The notes under the pieces are model-generated. The model saw nothing but the letters and a program-made list of their open reading frames with translations. It was not told the DNA's origin and ran no database searches. A stretch of 64,000 nt of DNA. Source: Exiguobacterium sp. RIT594 (GTDB taxonomy: Bacteria > Bacillota > Bacilli > Exiguobacteriales > Exiguobacteriaceae). The stretch is taken from contig NZ_QPKF01000001.1 in NCBI RefSeq assembly GCF_003339585.1, positions 1,550,001-1,614,000 of the forward strand, written 5' to 3'. Shown one piece after another: positions 52,982 to 61,582 of the stretch. The position numbers were made by a program, and so were the translations under genes. How positions within the stretch are numbered: position 1 is the first letter of the stretch; the number at the start of each line of letters is the position of its first letter.

Positions 52982-53009
52982 AAAAGAAGGAGTTTACTCC
53001 TTCTTTTTT
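52982..53009 (+). terminator. Terminator of ppaC
   Basis: AAAAGAAGGAG pairs with CTCCTTCTTTT around a TTTA loop. Confidence 0.88.
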
Positions 53010-53060
53010 GAATACTTATATTGAATGGCTATTCATTCAGTTTATAAGGGGGTTTTGGAA

Positions 53061-53825
53061 ATGGCAAAAACAGTACTTGTCACAGGTGGTACGAGCGGAA
53101 TGGGGAAAGCGATGGCGATCGCTTTAAAAGAGGCCGGATGGAATGTCGTCGTGACCGGTCGGAATGCCGAACGGTTGCAGCAAACCGATCAGGATTTACA
53201 AGCGATTGATGGAAACCACCGTGTCATACAAATGGACGTCCGGAATCCAGATGCCTGTATCGCTGCCGTCAATCAAACCCGGCAACAGTTTGGACAACTG
53301 GAAGCCCTCATCAACAATGCCGCCGGTAACTTCATCTGTCCGACGGACGAACTTTCGCCAAACGGCTGGAAAACGGTCATTGATATCGTCTTGAACGGGA
53401 CATTCAACTGTTCCCATGCCCTCGTCAAAGGCTGGCAGGAAGACAACGTATCGGGCGGACAAATCTTGAATATCGTTGCCTCATACGCGTGGCAGGCAGG
53501 TGCCGGTGTCGCACCGAGTGCTGCGGCAAAAGCCGGTGTCCTGAATTTGACACGGACACTTGCTGTCGAATGGGGATACAAATACGGAGCCCGCATCAAT
53601 GCAATCAGTCCCGGTCCGATTGAACGGACCGGCGGAGCCGATAAACTTGCCATGTCACCGGAACATGCGGAACGGATTCGACGGAACGTCCCGCTCGGAC
53701 GATTCGGAACACCGGAAGAGATCGCCGGACTGGCAACCTGGATGTTATCTGATCAAGCGAGTTACTTAAATGGGGAATGTATCGCCCTCGACGGTGGACA
53801 TTGGTTAAATAAACAACCGTTCTGA
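53061..53825 (+). CDS. 2,4-dienoyl-CoA reductase-like SDR (FadH/YkuF type)
   Basis: A 254-residue SDR with TGGTSGMGKAMA, INNAAGNFICPTDELSPNGW and NGTFNCSHA. The LTRTLAVEWGYKYG and SPGPIERTGGADKL stretches closely match B. subtilis FadH (YkuF). Those enzymes reduce 2,4-dienoyl-CoA in unsaturated fatty-acid oxidation. Start ATG 53061 has AAGGGGG eight bases upstream. An earlier in-frame ATG at 53025 lies before that site. It is monocistronic. Confidence 0.82.
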   Translation: MAKTVLVTGGTSGMGKAMAIALKEAGWNVVVTGRNAERLQQTDQDLQAIDGNHRVIQMDVRNPDACIAAVNQTRQQFGQLEALINNAAGNFICPTDELSPNGWKTVIDIVLNGTFNCSHALVKGWQEDNVSGGQILNIVASYAWQAGAGVAPSAAAKAGVLNLTRTLAVEWGYKYGARINAISPGPIERTGGADKLAMSPEHAERIRRNVPLGRFGTPEEIAGLATWMLSDQASYLNGECIALDGGHWLNKQPF

Positions 53826-53843
53826 TGCTTTTCTCAGTCTTCC

Positions 53844-53872
53844 GTCTCCACGACGGGAGACTTTTCAATTTT
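53844..53872 (+). terminator. Terminator of the FadH-like gene
   Basis: GTCTCC pairs with GGAGAC, followed by TTTT and a second T run. Confidence 0.6.
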
Positions 53873-53976
53873 TTTCAGTCTCTTCCTTCTTATTTTTTTC
53901 ATTTAGCTATGTTTATCAATCATTTTTTTAGGAAAATAGTAATACAGATAGTTGAATGCGTAAGGAGGATATAGAA

Positions 53977-54690
53977 ATGGGAATCGCTTTTATGTGGGGG
54001 GCAATCGCCGGAGGAGCTGTCGTCATCGGTGCCTTGATCGGTTTGTTCATCCCTCTTAAACAACGGTTGATCGGGTATGTGATGTCGTTTGGAACGGGCA
54101 TTTTAATCGGGGCGGCGACGTTTGAGTTATTGGATGAAGCCTTAAACAAATCCACGACGATGGTGGTCGGTGTGTCCTTTATCGTCGGTTCACTCGTGTT
54201 CACCGGTTTTGACATGTTCGTTTCCTCCCGTGGTGCCAGTAAACGAAAACGATCGTCCGGCGGTAACGAAGGTACAGGAACGGCCATCTTCTTCGGGACG
54301 ATTCTGGATGCGATTCCCGAATCGATCATGATCGGTGCCAGTCTGTTATCCGGAAATGTCAGCGCCGCTCTTGTTGCAGCGATTTTCGTCAGTAACATCC
54401 CGGAAGGTCTCTCGAGTACGACCGGCTTACAAAAAGACGGCTTCTCGAAGAAAAAAATTCTTTTAATGTGGGGAATCGTCTGGTTGATTTCTGCACTTGC
54501 TTCCCTTGCCGGTTATTCGATTTTAGCGGAATTACCGGATATGCAGTTTGCGATAATCGGTGCCTTTGCAAGCGGCGGCATCATTGCCATGCTCGCCTCG
54601 ACGATGATGCCGGAAGCCCATGAGGAGGGCGGTGCGATCGTCGGTCTGTTCGCTTCACTTGGTCTGATTACAGCAGTCATCTTAAGTTAA
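53977..54690 (+). CDS. ZIP-family metal transporter
   Basis: A 237-residue membrane protein with about eight helices. Metal-path motifs are LDAIPESIMIGASLLSG in helix 4 and FVSNIPEGLSSTTGL in helix 5, where ZIP proteins usually have HxxxE/D pairs. His residues are reduced here. A late MMPEAHEEGG supplies another His/Glu set. AGGAGG precedes the ATG at 53977. Likely Zn2+ or other divalent metal uptake. No Zur or MntR box was recognised. Confidence 0.8.
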   Translation: MGIAFMWGAIAGGAVVIGALIGLFIPLKQRLIGYVMSFGTGILIGAATFELLDEALNKSTTMVVGVSFIVGSLVFTGFDMFVSSRGASKRKRSSGGNEGTGTAIFFGTILDAIPESIMIGASLLSGNVSAALVAAIFVSNIPEGLSSTTGLQKDGFSKKKILLMWGIVWLISALASLAGYSILAELPDMQFAIIGAFASGGIIAMLASTMMPEAHEEGGAIVGLFASLGLITAVILS

Positions 54691-54736
54691 CGAAACAGGG
54701 ATCCGGTCCATTTTTGGAGCGGATCCCTGTTTCGTT
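54689..54736. terminator. Bidirectional terminator
   Basis: AACGAAACAGGGATCCG pairs perfectly with CGGATCCCTGTTTCGTT. Confidence 0.88.
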
Positions 54737-54740
54737 CTAG

Positions 54741-55343
54741 TTACTGGCCTCCCCATTCCTGTTTGAACCGTTCGACGAATTCCAGCATGTACTGGTGGCG
54801 ATCTTCAGCGATGTGTTTCGCCGTCTTCGTGTTCATCAACTCTTTTAAGCGGAATAATTTTTCATCGAAATGGTGTAAGGCACTCGTCTTTCCCGTCCGG
54901 TCACCCGGCTCGCGGGGAACGAGTCCCGGTACATACATCGGTTCCTCGAATTGACCGGCAAATTGAAATGTCCGGGCGATGCCGATGGCGCCAATCGCAT
55001 CCAACCGGTCAGCATCCTGAACAATCTTCCCTTCAATCGTCTTCATCGGCGGACGGTTACCCCCTTTAAACGACAAGCTGTTGATGATGTCGAGGATATG
55101 CAGGCGGTCCTGTTCCGATACGAGTGGCCGCAGATGCTGATCGACGCTGTCACTCGTTCCGCCGAGCTTACTATCGGCTACATCGTGCAGTAGGGCGGCG
55201 AGTTCAATAATCTGAACATCGCCCCCTTCGATTTCGGCAATCCGCAACGCCATCGTCCGGACACGTTCGATGTGGGCAAAATCATGACCGGAAAAATCAT
55301 TTGCATGGAATCTCTCGACAAATTGTTTGGTTTCTTCATACAA
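54741..55343 (-). CDS. HD-domain phosphohydrolase (YedJ-like)
   Basis: A 200-residue HD protein. Metal motifs are SGHDFAHIERV, LAALLHDVADSKL and IVQDADRLDAIGAIGIAR. The start is TTG at 55343 with AAGGGTGA upstream. The family hydrolyses small phosphorylated nucleotides or similar molecules. The exact substrate is unknown. Confidence 0.82.
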   Translation of the reverse strand: MYEETKQFVERFHANDFSGHDFAHIERVRTMALRIAEIEGGDVQIIELAALLHDVADSKLGGTSDSVDQHLRPLVSEQDRLHILDIINSLSFKGGNRPPMKTIEGKIVQDADRLDAIGAIGIARTFQFAGQFEEPMYVPGLVPREPGDRTGKTSALHHFDEKLFRLKELMNTKTAKHIAEDRHQYMLEFVERFKQEWGGQ

Positions 55344-55360
55344 CGTAACATCACCCTTTC

Positions 55361-55398
55361 AAAAAACGCCGACTCGTTGAATCGAGTCAGCGCTTTTC
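55361..55398 (-). terminator. Terminator of the artPQR operon
   Basis: Minus-strand CGCTGACTCG pairs with CGAGTCGGCG, then TTTTTT. Confidence 0.85.
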
Positions 55399-55399
55399 G

Positions 55400-56131
55400 T
55401 CATAACACTTTTTCTAAGAATTTTTTAGCGCGATCGGTTTTCGGATGATCAAACAGTTCAACCGGGCTGCCTTCTTCCATCAAAATCCCTTCATCGAGGA
55501 ACAGGACGCGATCTGCAACTTCTTTTGCAAAGCCCATCTCGTGCGTAACGATGACCATTGTCATTCCGCTTTCCGCGAGTTGTTTCATGACGTCAAGCAC
55601 TTCATTGACCATTTCCGGGTCAAGGGCTGATGTCGGTTCGTCAAACAGCATGACGTTCGGTTCCATCGCGAGCGCTCGGGCAATCGCGACCCGTTGTTTT
55701 TGACCGCCCGACAGCTGGTTCGGGAAGTTGTCCCGTTTTTCGGCCAAACCGACGCGTTCGAGCAGGACTTCCGCCCGTTTGACAGCTGCATCTTTCGAGA
55801 GACCAAGCACGTTAATCGGTGCATAAATCAAGTTATCGAGGACCGATTTATGCGGGAACAGATTAAACTGTTGGAACACCATGCCGATGTTTTGACGGGC
55901 CTTCGCGATATTGGCTTTCGGTTTCGTCAGTTCAAACCCATCGACGTTAATCGTGCCGCTTGTCGGCTGTTCCAACAAATTGATGCATCGTAAGAACGTT
56001 GATTTCCCGGATCCCGACGGACCGATGACGGCAACGACTTCTCCCCGCCCGACCGTCGTCGTAATGCCTTTTAAGACTTCTAATTTTCCGAACTGCTTAT
56101 ACAGATCAGTCACTTGAATCATAGGTTCCAT
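55400..56131 (-). CDS. artR: Amino-acid ABC transporter ATP-binding protein
   Basis: A 243-residue PAAT-family ATPase. Walker A is [10 protein letters not shown]-loop [12 protein letters not shown], signature [17 protein letters not shown], Walker [15 protein letters not shown], and H-loop [11 protein letters not shown] at 56131 uses GAGTGG seven bases upstream. GTG at 56143 is a possible earlier start. The order binding protein-permease-ATPase behind a brxB gene matches B. subtilis yqiW-artPQR, suggesting arginine or another basic amino acid. Confidence 0.82.
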   Translation of the reverse strand: MEPMIQVTDLYKQFGKLEVLKGITTTVGRGEVVAVIGPSGSGKSTFLRCINLLEQPTSGTINVDGFELTKPKANIAKARQNIGMVFQQFNLFPHKSVLDNLIYAPINVLGLSKDAAVKRAEVLLERVGLAEKRDNFPNQLSGGQKQRVAIARALAMEPNVMLFDEPTSALDPEMVNEVLDVMKQLAESGMTMVIVTHEMGFAKEVADRVLFLDEGILMEEGSPVELFDHPKTDRAKKFLEKVL

Positions 56132-56135
56132 CTGA

Positions 56136-56792
56136 TTACCCACTCTTTCTCATAGCTTTTTCGACTTGTTGACCAATCAAGGACAATCCCATGACAAGTA
56201 CGAAGTAAATGAATCCCGCAAACAACAGCGGCTCAAAATACAAGGCCTTTTCTCCTCCGACGACCTGCGCCCGGCGCATGACGTCAAGTACGCTGACCGT
56301 TGAGACCAATGCCGATTCTTTTGTTAATGTGATCAATTCATTCATGAGTGCCGGCAGGATGTTTTTGAACGCTTGCGGCAAGATGATTGATCGTAACTGT
56401 TTCATGTAAGGAATACCAAGGGCGTCTGCTGCTTCCCATTGTCCGCGGTCAACGGCTTGAATCCCGGCCCGGATGATTTCAGAGATATAGGCACCGGAGT
56501 TCAGAGAAAAGGCAATGACCGCCGATTGATAACCGGTCGTCACGTACCCTGTCAACTGCGGTAACCCAAAGTGAATGATCGCCAGTTGTAAAATGAGCGG
56601 CGTTCCGCGGAAAACTGCCGTATAGGCATGACCAATGAACCGAACGAATCCATTTTTCGTAATCTTCAGCGCTGCGACGACGATCCCGATTAACATACCG
56701 GCAATCGCGGCGACGATGACGACTTGAAATAGAACTGGAATTCCTTGCAGAATATATGGGATTGAATCTTGAATCTTTGTAAAGTCTATCAT
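56136..56792 (-). CDS. artQ: Amino-acid ABC transporter permease
   Basis: A 218-residue HisM-type permease with five helices and the family stretch [10 protein letters not shown] plus EAA loop [26 protein letters not shown] at 56792 has TTAGGAG upstream. It is the middle gene of the three-gene importer. Confidence 0.83.
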   Translation of the reverse strand: MIDFTKIQDSIPYILQGIPVLFQVVIVAAIAGMLIGIVVAALKITKNGFVRFIGHAYTAVFRGTPLILQLAIIHFGLPQLTGYVTTGYQSAVIAFSLNSGAYISEIIRAGIQAVDRGQWEAADALGIPYMKQLRSIILPQAFKNILPALMNELITLTKESALVSTVSVLDVMRRAQVVGGEKALYFEPLLFAGFIYFVLVMGLSLIGQQVEKAMRKSG

Positions 56793-56852
56793 AACCAATC
56801 TCCTAACGTCGCACAAAAGGGATGAGGTTACCCCCACCCCTATGCACTACTC

Positions 56853-57629
56853 TTATTTTGCTTCTTTTTGGAACCATTCTTCCGCGAGTTTATCGATGTC
56901 GCCGTTGTCGATCATCTTCTTCAACTCTTTGTTGAAGTCGTCACGCATTTTGTCCCCTTTTTTGAAGGCGACGGCCGAACCGGTTGGCCCGTCTTCTTTG
57001 ATTTCATACGTTTTTAATGCTTTGTCCTGATCCATGTACTTGACGGCCACTGCGTCTTCAATGATCAAGGCGTCGATCCGGCCCGTATTCAACTCCTGAA
57101 TGATTTCCGGAATTTTATTTAATGAAACAGCTTCACTGTCTTTGTAACGGTCCTTCGCCAACGCTTCCTGGATCGATCCGAGTTGGACACCTAGCTTCTT
57201 GCCTTTTAATTCGTCATCTGACGTGATGGCTTTATCTTTCGTCATGACCAGGTTTTTAGACTGGAAATAAATATCCGTGAAGTCGGCGTTTTTCTTCCGC
57301 TCGTCGGTCGGCGTCATTCCTGCCATGACGAAATCAACACGTCCCGCACTGAGCGCTCCAAGCAGACTGCCGAACTCCATGTCCTCAATTTTCAAATCAT
57401 ATCCGAGATTTTTTGTGACTTCTTTGGCGATTGCCACATCAAATCCGACGATGTCATCACCTTTTGCTGTATCGATATACTCGAATGGGAAGTAATCCGC
57501 TGACGTTCCCATCGTCAATACTTTATCGTTCTTTTTTATCGTATCGCCTGTCGATTCCTCCGAAGCGCCACATGCTGCCATCGTGACTGCTAGAATGCCT
57601 GCCATTGCCGTTGCTGCTAATTTCTTCAT
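56853..57629 (-). CDS. artP: Amino-acid ABC transporter binding lipoprotein
   Basis: A 258-residue lipoprotein with lipobox TMAAC (Cys20) and a family 3 solute-binding domain. Motifs are YFPFEY, DIVGFDVAIAKEV, GALSAGRVDFVMAGMTPTDERKK and GKKLGVQLGSIQEA. ATG at 57629 has AAGGGG eight bases upstream. A longer in-frame start upstream would translate the promoter region. The ligand is likely a polar amino acid, and synteny favours basic ones. Confidence 0.83.
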   Translation of the reverse strand: MKKLAATAMAGILAVTMAACGASEESTGDTIKKNDKVLTMGTSADYFPFEYIDTAKGDDIVGFDVAIAKEVTKNLGYDLKIEDMEFGSLLGALSAGRVDFVMAGMTPTDERKKNADFTDIYFQSKNLVMTKDKAITSDDELKGKKLGVQLGSIQEALAKDRYKDSEAVSLNKIPEIIQELNTGRIDALIIEDAVAVKYMDQDKALKTYEIKEDGPTGSAVAFKKGDKMRDDFNKELKKMIDNGDIDKLAEEWFQKEAK

Positions 57630-57653
57630 CAATAAATTCCCCTTCCAACGCTC

Positions 57654-57703
57654 AATTGTCAGAACTTTAACAATAGTATGACTTATGTTTTTTTCTAATT
57701 CAA
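57654..57703 (-). promoter_or_regulatory. Candidate artP promoter with CodY-like box
   Basis: Minus-strand TTGAAT (57703-57698), 19 bases, TACTAT (57678-57673). Just downstream, forward AATTGTCAGAACTTT (57654-57668) matches the CodY box AATTTTCWGAAAATT at 12 of 15 positions. CodY control of an amino-acid importer would be sensible. The -35/-10 spacing is longer than ideal. Confidence 0.4.
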
Positions 57704-57872
57704 TACTAAAAAGTTCGACCTGATTTATTGCTTTTAGAATATACGAATATTTATTCATTGTAAAGCATAAAAATATGAAAATAGTGCATAAAACCTGAAT
57801 TTATTCGCTTTATTTGATCAACACCATTTTTGTTAACGCTTACATTTATTTTTGTTTTATTCCCGTGCAAAC

Positions 57873-57906
57873 AAAAAAAGACCAACGTTTTCACGTTGGC
57901 CTCTTT
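57873..57906 (-). terminator. Terminator of brxB
   Basis: Minus-strand GGCCAACGT pairs with ACGTTGGTC around a four-base loop, followed by seven Ts. Confidence 0.85.
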
Positions 57907-57913
57907 TTCACTG

Positions 57914-58339
57914 TTACGCGTAGATTTCAATCAATGACTCTAACTTTTCGACGACTTCTTCTGCAGTAAACGATTCGATGTCAAACCGTTCGACCATCGA
58001 GAGGATGTTTCCATCTTGCATCAATGCGAATGATGGTGATGACGGTGGATATCCTTCGAAGTATTCACGCGCCCGGTCTGTTGCTTCCCGGTCTTGTCCT
58101 GCAAATACGGTCACGAAATGATCCGGTTTTACACCTTCCATCCGGTTGATATAAGCTGCAGCCGGACGCGCGATGCCACCGGCACATCCACAAACCGAAT
58201 TGACGAGGACGAGCGTCAAACCGTCACGCTTCATTGCCTCATCGACGCTTTCGGCCGTCGTTAATTCTTCAAAACCAGCCGCAGCTGCTTCTTTACGTGC
58301 CGTTTGAACGACATCTTCAAAATACATTTGGAAATCCAT
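57914..58339 (-). CDS. brxB: Bacilliredoxin, BrxB (YqiW) type
   Basis: A 141-residue BrxA/BrxB protein. The redox motif CGC sits in [18 protein letters not shown], with [30 protein letters not shown] characteristic of YqiW. These enzymes remove bacillithiol from oxidised protein thiols. ATG at 58339 follows AAAGGGGG. It precedes artPQR, as in B. subtilis. Confidence 0.87.
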   Translation of the reverse strand: MDFQMYFEDVVQTARKEAAAAGFEELTTAESVDEAMKRDGLTLVLVNSVCGCAGGIARPAAAYINRMEGVKPDHFVTVFAGQDREATDRAREYFEGYPPSSPSFALMQDGNILSMVERFDIESFTAEEVVEKLESLIEIYA

Positions 58340-58373
58340 TGTATTTATTTCCCCCTTTAAATCGTTGTCTTCT

Positions 58374-59558
58374 TTATTGTACGAGTTTCGGTGAAATCTG
58401 TCCAAGTCTGCCGCTCAATTCGTGTTCTAAATACGGTTTAGCGTGTAACAGGTCTCGGAAAGCGATATACCGGTCAATTTTTTCTTCCGTTGGCTGCTTC
58501 GGATTCTTGTAGGCCCGAATCAAGATGTTTTTCGGCGTATGTTCCAAATCGATGAACTCAAGCAATTGCGTATCGTATCCGACCAGTGTCAATAACTCTG
58601 CCCGGATGGAATCCGTCGCGAGTGAAGCAAACTTTTCTTGAATCAATCCATGTTGCAGCATGACGTCAAGCGGTGAACAATCCAATTGACGGTTCAATTC
58701 TTTCTGACAACACGGGACACTGAGAATGACTGATGCGTTCCAATCAACGGCACGGGCAAGTGCGACATCCGTCGCCACGTCACAAGCATGCAGCGTCACC
58801 ATTAAATCAACTTCCGTATCCTGGTCGTAATCATGGACGTCCCCGACACGGAATGATAAATCGTCATACCCTAAGTCAGCAGCGATCACGGTGCAGTCCT
58901 CAATGACTTCTTTCTTAAGATCAAGACCGGTGACATTTAAATCAAAGCCCTTGACGACCTTCAGGTAATGATAAAGAGCAAACGTCAGATACGATTTACC
59001 GCACCCGAAATCCAAAATCCGTAACGTACGCCCTTGCGGCAACGCTGCAATGCTGTCTTCGACGAATTCAAGAAAACGATTGATTTGTTTAAACTTATCG
59101 TATTTTTGACGTTTGACCTGTCCGTCTTCCGTCATGACACCAAGACGGATCAAAAACGGGACCGGCACGCCGTCTTCGAGCAGATGACTTTTCTTTCGAT
59201 TATGAGACAGTTCGGCCTTCACCGGTTCCTTGGCTGTCGTTTTCAGCGAAACTTTCATTTTCTTCGAAAGCTGGAACTGGACTTCTTCCGTCTCAAAACG
59301 GAATAAAAATTGACGAAATTCATTAAAATATTCGTCCATTCGTAAAATAAATTCTTCTATACTTAAGTTCTCATGCTTAATGATCCGTTCATGTTGAAAC
59401 TCTAACTGGATTGCATACGTATCTTTAAGTAGAATCGGCTTTAACTTGATTCGACGAAGATCGTTTGATTTTTGGCGCGGACCGCTGATCGTCGCGTGGA
59501 CGAGTGAAGCCGCCTCCAGTTTTTTAGTGAGCAGGTCTTTTAATTGGTGTAGTTCCAC
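58374..59558 (-). CDS. Class I SAM-dependent methyltransferase
   Basis: A 394-residue protein. The N-terminal half is a substrate domain (VATISGPR-like region, [17 protein letters not shown]). The C-terminal half is a Rossmann methyltransferase with motif [18 protein letters not shown], acidic loop VTGLDLKKE and motif [17 protein letters not shown], then [10 protein letters not shown]. SxPCCQxE is found in a group of uncharacterised bacterial methyltransferases related to GCD14/THUMP-like RNA enzymes. GTG at 59558 uses an AAAGGACGG site, while TTG at 59603 is possible. The target is unknown. Confidence 0.75.
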   Translation of the reverse strand: MELHQLKDLLTKKLEAASLVHATISGPRQKSNDLRRIKLKPILLKDTYAIQLEFQHERIIKHENLSIEEFILRMDEYFNEFRQFLFRFETEEVQFQLSKKMKVSLKTTAKEPVKAELSHNRKKSHLLEDGVPVPFLIRLGVMTEDGQVKRQKYDKFKQINRFLEFVEDSIAALPQGRTLRILDFGCGKSYLTFALYHYLKVVKGFDLNVTGLDLKKEVIEDCTVIAADLGYDDLSFRVGDVHDYDQDTEVDLMVTLHACDVATDVALARAVDWNASVILSVPCCQKELNRQLDCSPLDVMLQHGLIQEKFASLATDSIRAELLTLVGYDTQLLEFIDLEHTPKNILIRAYKNPKQPTEEKIDRYIAFRDLLHAKPYLEHELSGRLGQISPKLVQ

Positions 59559-59675
59559 GTATCGTCCCGTCCTTTTTTGTTTGGTCTTTCGAAACTGTAG
59601 CAAATTCGTCCCCGTTCGACAAGCAAGTCAGCTTTATTTTCGGCTGTCATACTTAATTTAAAGGAGGAACACAAC

Positions 59676-60449
59676 ATGTTCAAAAAAATTCTTTCGCAAA
59701 TCGGCATCGGTGCCGCCACCGTCGATACACGCCTCGAGCACGATCAATGTGAACCAGGTGGAACGATTCAAGGAGTCGTTCATATTAAAGGCGGTAACGT
59801 CGATCAGGAAATCGCCCGGATTTATCTCGCCTTTAATACCCAGTACAAACAAGAAGTCGGGGACAGTACGTCATTTACAACGTTCACACTCGACCGTTTT
59901 GCATTAAATGAAGCACCGTTTACAATCGAAGCAGGCGTTGAACGGGAAATTCCGTTTACACTCCAAGTTCCCTTTAATACACCACTCTCCGTCAGCCAAT
60001 CGAAATCATGGATTGAGACCGGCCTCGACATCGCGCAAGCCGTCGACCCTTCCGACCATGACGCGGTCGTCGTCAAGGCGAACGACCATCAATCGGTCAT
60101 CCTCGAAGCAATGGAAGATCTTGGATTCCGCTTAAAAAAGGCCGATACAGAAAAATTACCGGGACGTTTCCGGAAAGATTTGCCGATTGCACAGGAACTC
60201 GAGTATTCTGCCCGCGGGACACATTACGCTCACAAGCTGGACGAAATCGAAGTCATTTTATTACAGGACCGCTCCGGCATCGACATCGTCGTCCAAATTG
60301 ACCGCCGTGCCCACAGTCTCGGTTCGCTGTTCAGCGAAATGGCAGGAACCGACGAGACGATGACAAAACTTTCATTATCGAATCAGGACTTAACCAATCC
60401 GTCACTCGTGAAGCAACGTCTCGCCGATTTGATTGAACACCACAGTTGA
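59676..60449 (+). CDS. spo0M: Spo0M-like arrestin-fold protein
   Basis: A 257-residue Spo0M/SpoOM-family protein. It begins MFKKILSQIGIGAATVDTRL with EHDQCEPGGTIQGVVHIKGG, and the middle has IPFTLQVPFNTPLS. This is the N-terminal arrestin-like fold, followed by the charged C-terminal domain. In B. subtilis Spo0M modulates sporulation and membrane or cytoskeleton functions. No sporulation genes are visible here. GGAGG precedes the ATG. Confidence 0.87.
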   Translation: MFKKILSQIGIGAATVDTRLEHDQCEPGGTIQGVVHIKGGNVDQEIARIYLAFNTQYKQEVGDSTSFTTFTLDRFALNEAPFTIEAGVEREIPFTLQVPFNTPLSVSQSKSWIETGLDIAQAVDPSDHDAVVVKANDHQSVILEAMEDLGFRLKKADTEKLPGRFRKDLPIAQELEYSARGTHYAHKLDEIEVILLQDRSGIDIVVQIDRRAHSLGSLFSEMAGTDETMTKLSLSNQDLTNPSLVKQRLADLIEHHS

Positions 60450-60466
60450 TTGATGTTTTCTATAGA

Positions 60467-60506
60467 ACAAACACCGGATCCGACGATAAGCGGATCCGGT
60501 GTTTGT
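60467..60506. terminator. Bidirectional terminator
   Basis: ACAAACACCGGATCCG pairs perfectly with CGGATCCGGTGTTTGT. Confidence 0.9.
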
Positions 60507-60516
60507 ATTTCCTTCT

Positions 60517-61212
60517 TTACTTGGATGATGTCATTTCCATCGTCTGTTCATACTGCCGTTCAAACGTTTCTTCCGCCCAGCCCATCTGCCAAAACATCAA
60601 TTCGTAATAACAGCTTCTGACGAAATGTTGTTTCATCCGGACGCGTTCATGTTCACCCGCCTTCTCTGCCAACTCATTTAACCGGTCAATCTGTTCAAAG
60701 ACCACCCGCTCGAACCATTCCGAACTGTATGTCGCAATCCATTGCTGATAAATCGGTGAAGCCGGTGTCGCGGCTTGTAACTGTTGTCCAATCTCATAAT
60801 AAAGCCAGTAACACGGTAAAATCGCAGCGATCGTCTCCCCAAGCGTTCCTTCACTCGCATGGTGCATATGCGAAATATACGCGTATGCAGTCGGTGCCGG
60901 TTCAAACTCTGCCAGTACCTTGTCTGAAATTCCGAGCGGTTCAAAAAACGATTGATGCAGACTGAGTTCTGCAGCATAGGTCGACGTCGCATGTTCCGCA
61001 AGTTCGGCAATCGTTGCGAAGTCCTGTGCTTTCGAAGCGGCCCGTGCCTGAATTTTTGCGAAATGTTTTAAGTAATAGGCATCCTGCAAAACATAATGAC
61101 GAAATTTTTCTTCCGGCAATGTTCCGTCCGCAATGCCGGTTACGAATGGATGGATAAAGCTGCTGTCCCAATACCGTCTTGCCGCTTGCCGGATTTCTTC
61201 ACTGAATGTCAT
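60517..61212 (-). CDS. tenA: Thiaminase II / aminopyrimidine aminohydrolase TenA
   Basis: A 231-residue TenA. The catalytic Cys lies in AAILPCYWLYYEIGQQ, with FVTGIADGTLPEEKFRHYVLQDAYYL at the N-terminus and LMFWQMGW at the C-terminus. TenA salvages thiamin breakdown products by hydrolysing aminopyrimidine. ATG at 61212 has AAAGGGGG nine bases upstream. It is the only gene under the TPP riboswitch here. Confidence 0.9.
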   Translation of the reverse strand: MTFSEEIRQAARRYWDSSFIHPFVTGIADGTLPEEKFRHYVLQDAYYLKHFAKIQARAASKAQDFATIAELAEHATSTYAAELSLHQSFFEPLGISDKVLAEFEPAPTAYAYISHMHHASEGTLGETIAAILPCYWLYYEIGQQLQAATPASPIYQQWIATYSSEWFERVVFEQIDRLNELAEKAGEHERVRMKQHFVRSCYYELMFWQMGWAEETFERQYEQTMEMTSSK

Positions 61213-61234
61213 CTTGTTTCCCCCTTTGTTAATC

Positions 61235-61267
61235 AAAAAAACGCCACACCATTTGTCAGGTATGACG
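61235..61267 (-). terminator. Riboswitch-controlled terminator before tenA
   Basis: Minus-strand CGTCATACC (61267-61259) pairs with GGTGTGGCG (61250-61242) with two G-U pairs, then seven Ts. It lies between the TPP aptamer and the tenA start. Confidence 0.75.
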
Positions 61268-61295
61268 TGAAACGATCACAAAAAGAGGATCAGCC

Positions 61296-61389
61296 ACGCC
61301 ACTTCCCTCCGTAAGTCCAAACTTAATCAGGTTCAAAGGGTCCGCACGTCTCCGTCGTCTCAGTCAGCCTACTGACTCCCCTAGTGGTC
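61296..61389 (-). promoter_or_regulatory. TPP (THI-box) riboswitch aptamer
   Basis: On the minus strand the conserved THI pieces appear in order: AGGGGAGTC, GACTGAGA, ACCCTTTGAACCTGAT, and GGAGGGAAGTGG. The adjacent terminator suggests control by premature termination when thiamin pyrophosphate binds. Confidence 0.92.
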
Positions 61390-61582
61390 GTTATTTGATT
61401 TGTTTTGAGTTTATCATGATTTGATATGGAATTGACCCATTCTCGTCATTTCACTCGATTTTTTTGTACAATGTACATGACGGAAGGTCGATGCCAGCTC
61501 GTTCTTGAGACCGATTCTCTTCTGTCACCGGTCGATTAGACTGAACTTAGTACCTGATACTTAAATAACGGAGGAATTTTTT
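61390..61582. other. Intergenic region between the riboswitch and the YpuA-like gene
   Basis: About 190 bases without a gene. It must hold the divergent promoters for the riboswitch transcript and the YpuA-like gene. A perfect inverted repeat TGTACAATGTACA (61465-61477) overlaps a TACAAT -10-like element, and GACCG...CGGTC lies near 61508-61534. Nothing else is recognised. Confidence 0.4.

Noticed and set aside
57831-57844. cre-like TGTTAACGCTTACA between brxB and artP
   Set aside because: It has one mismatch in the core and lies about 130 bases upstream of the artP -35 region, past the brxB terminator, so no clear target exists.
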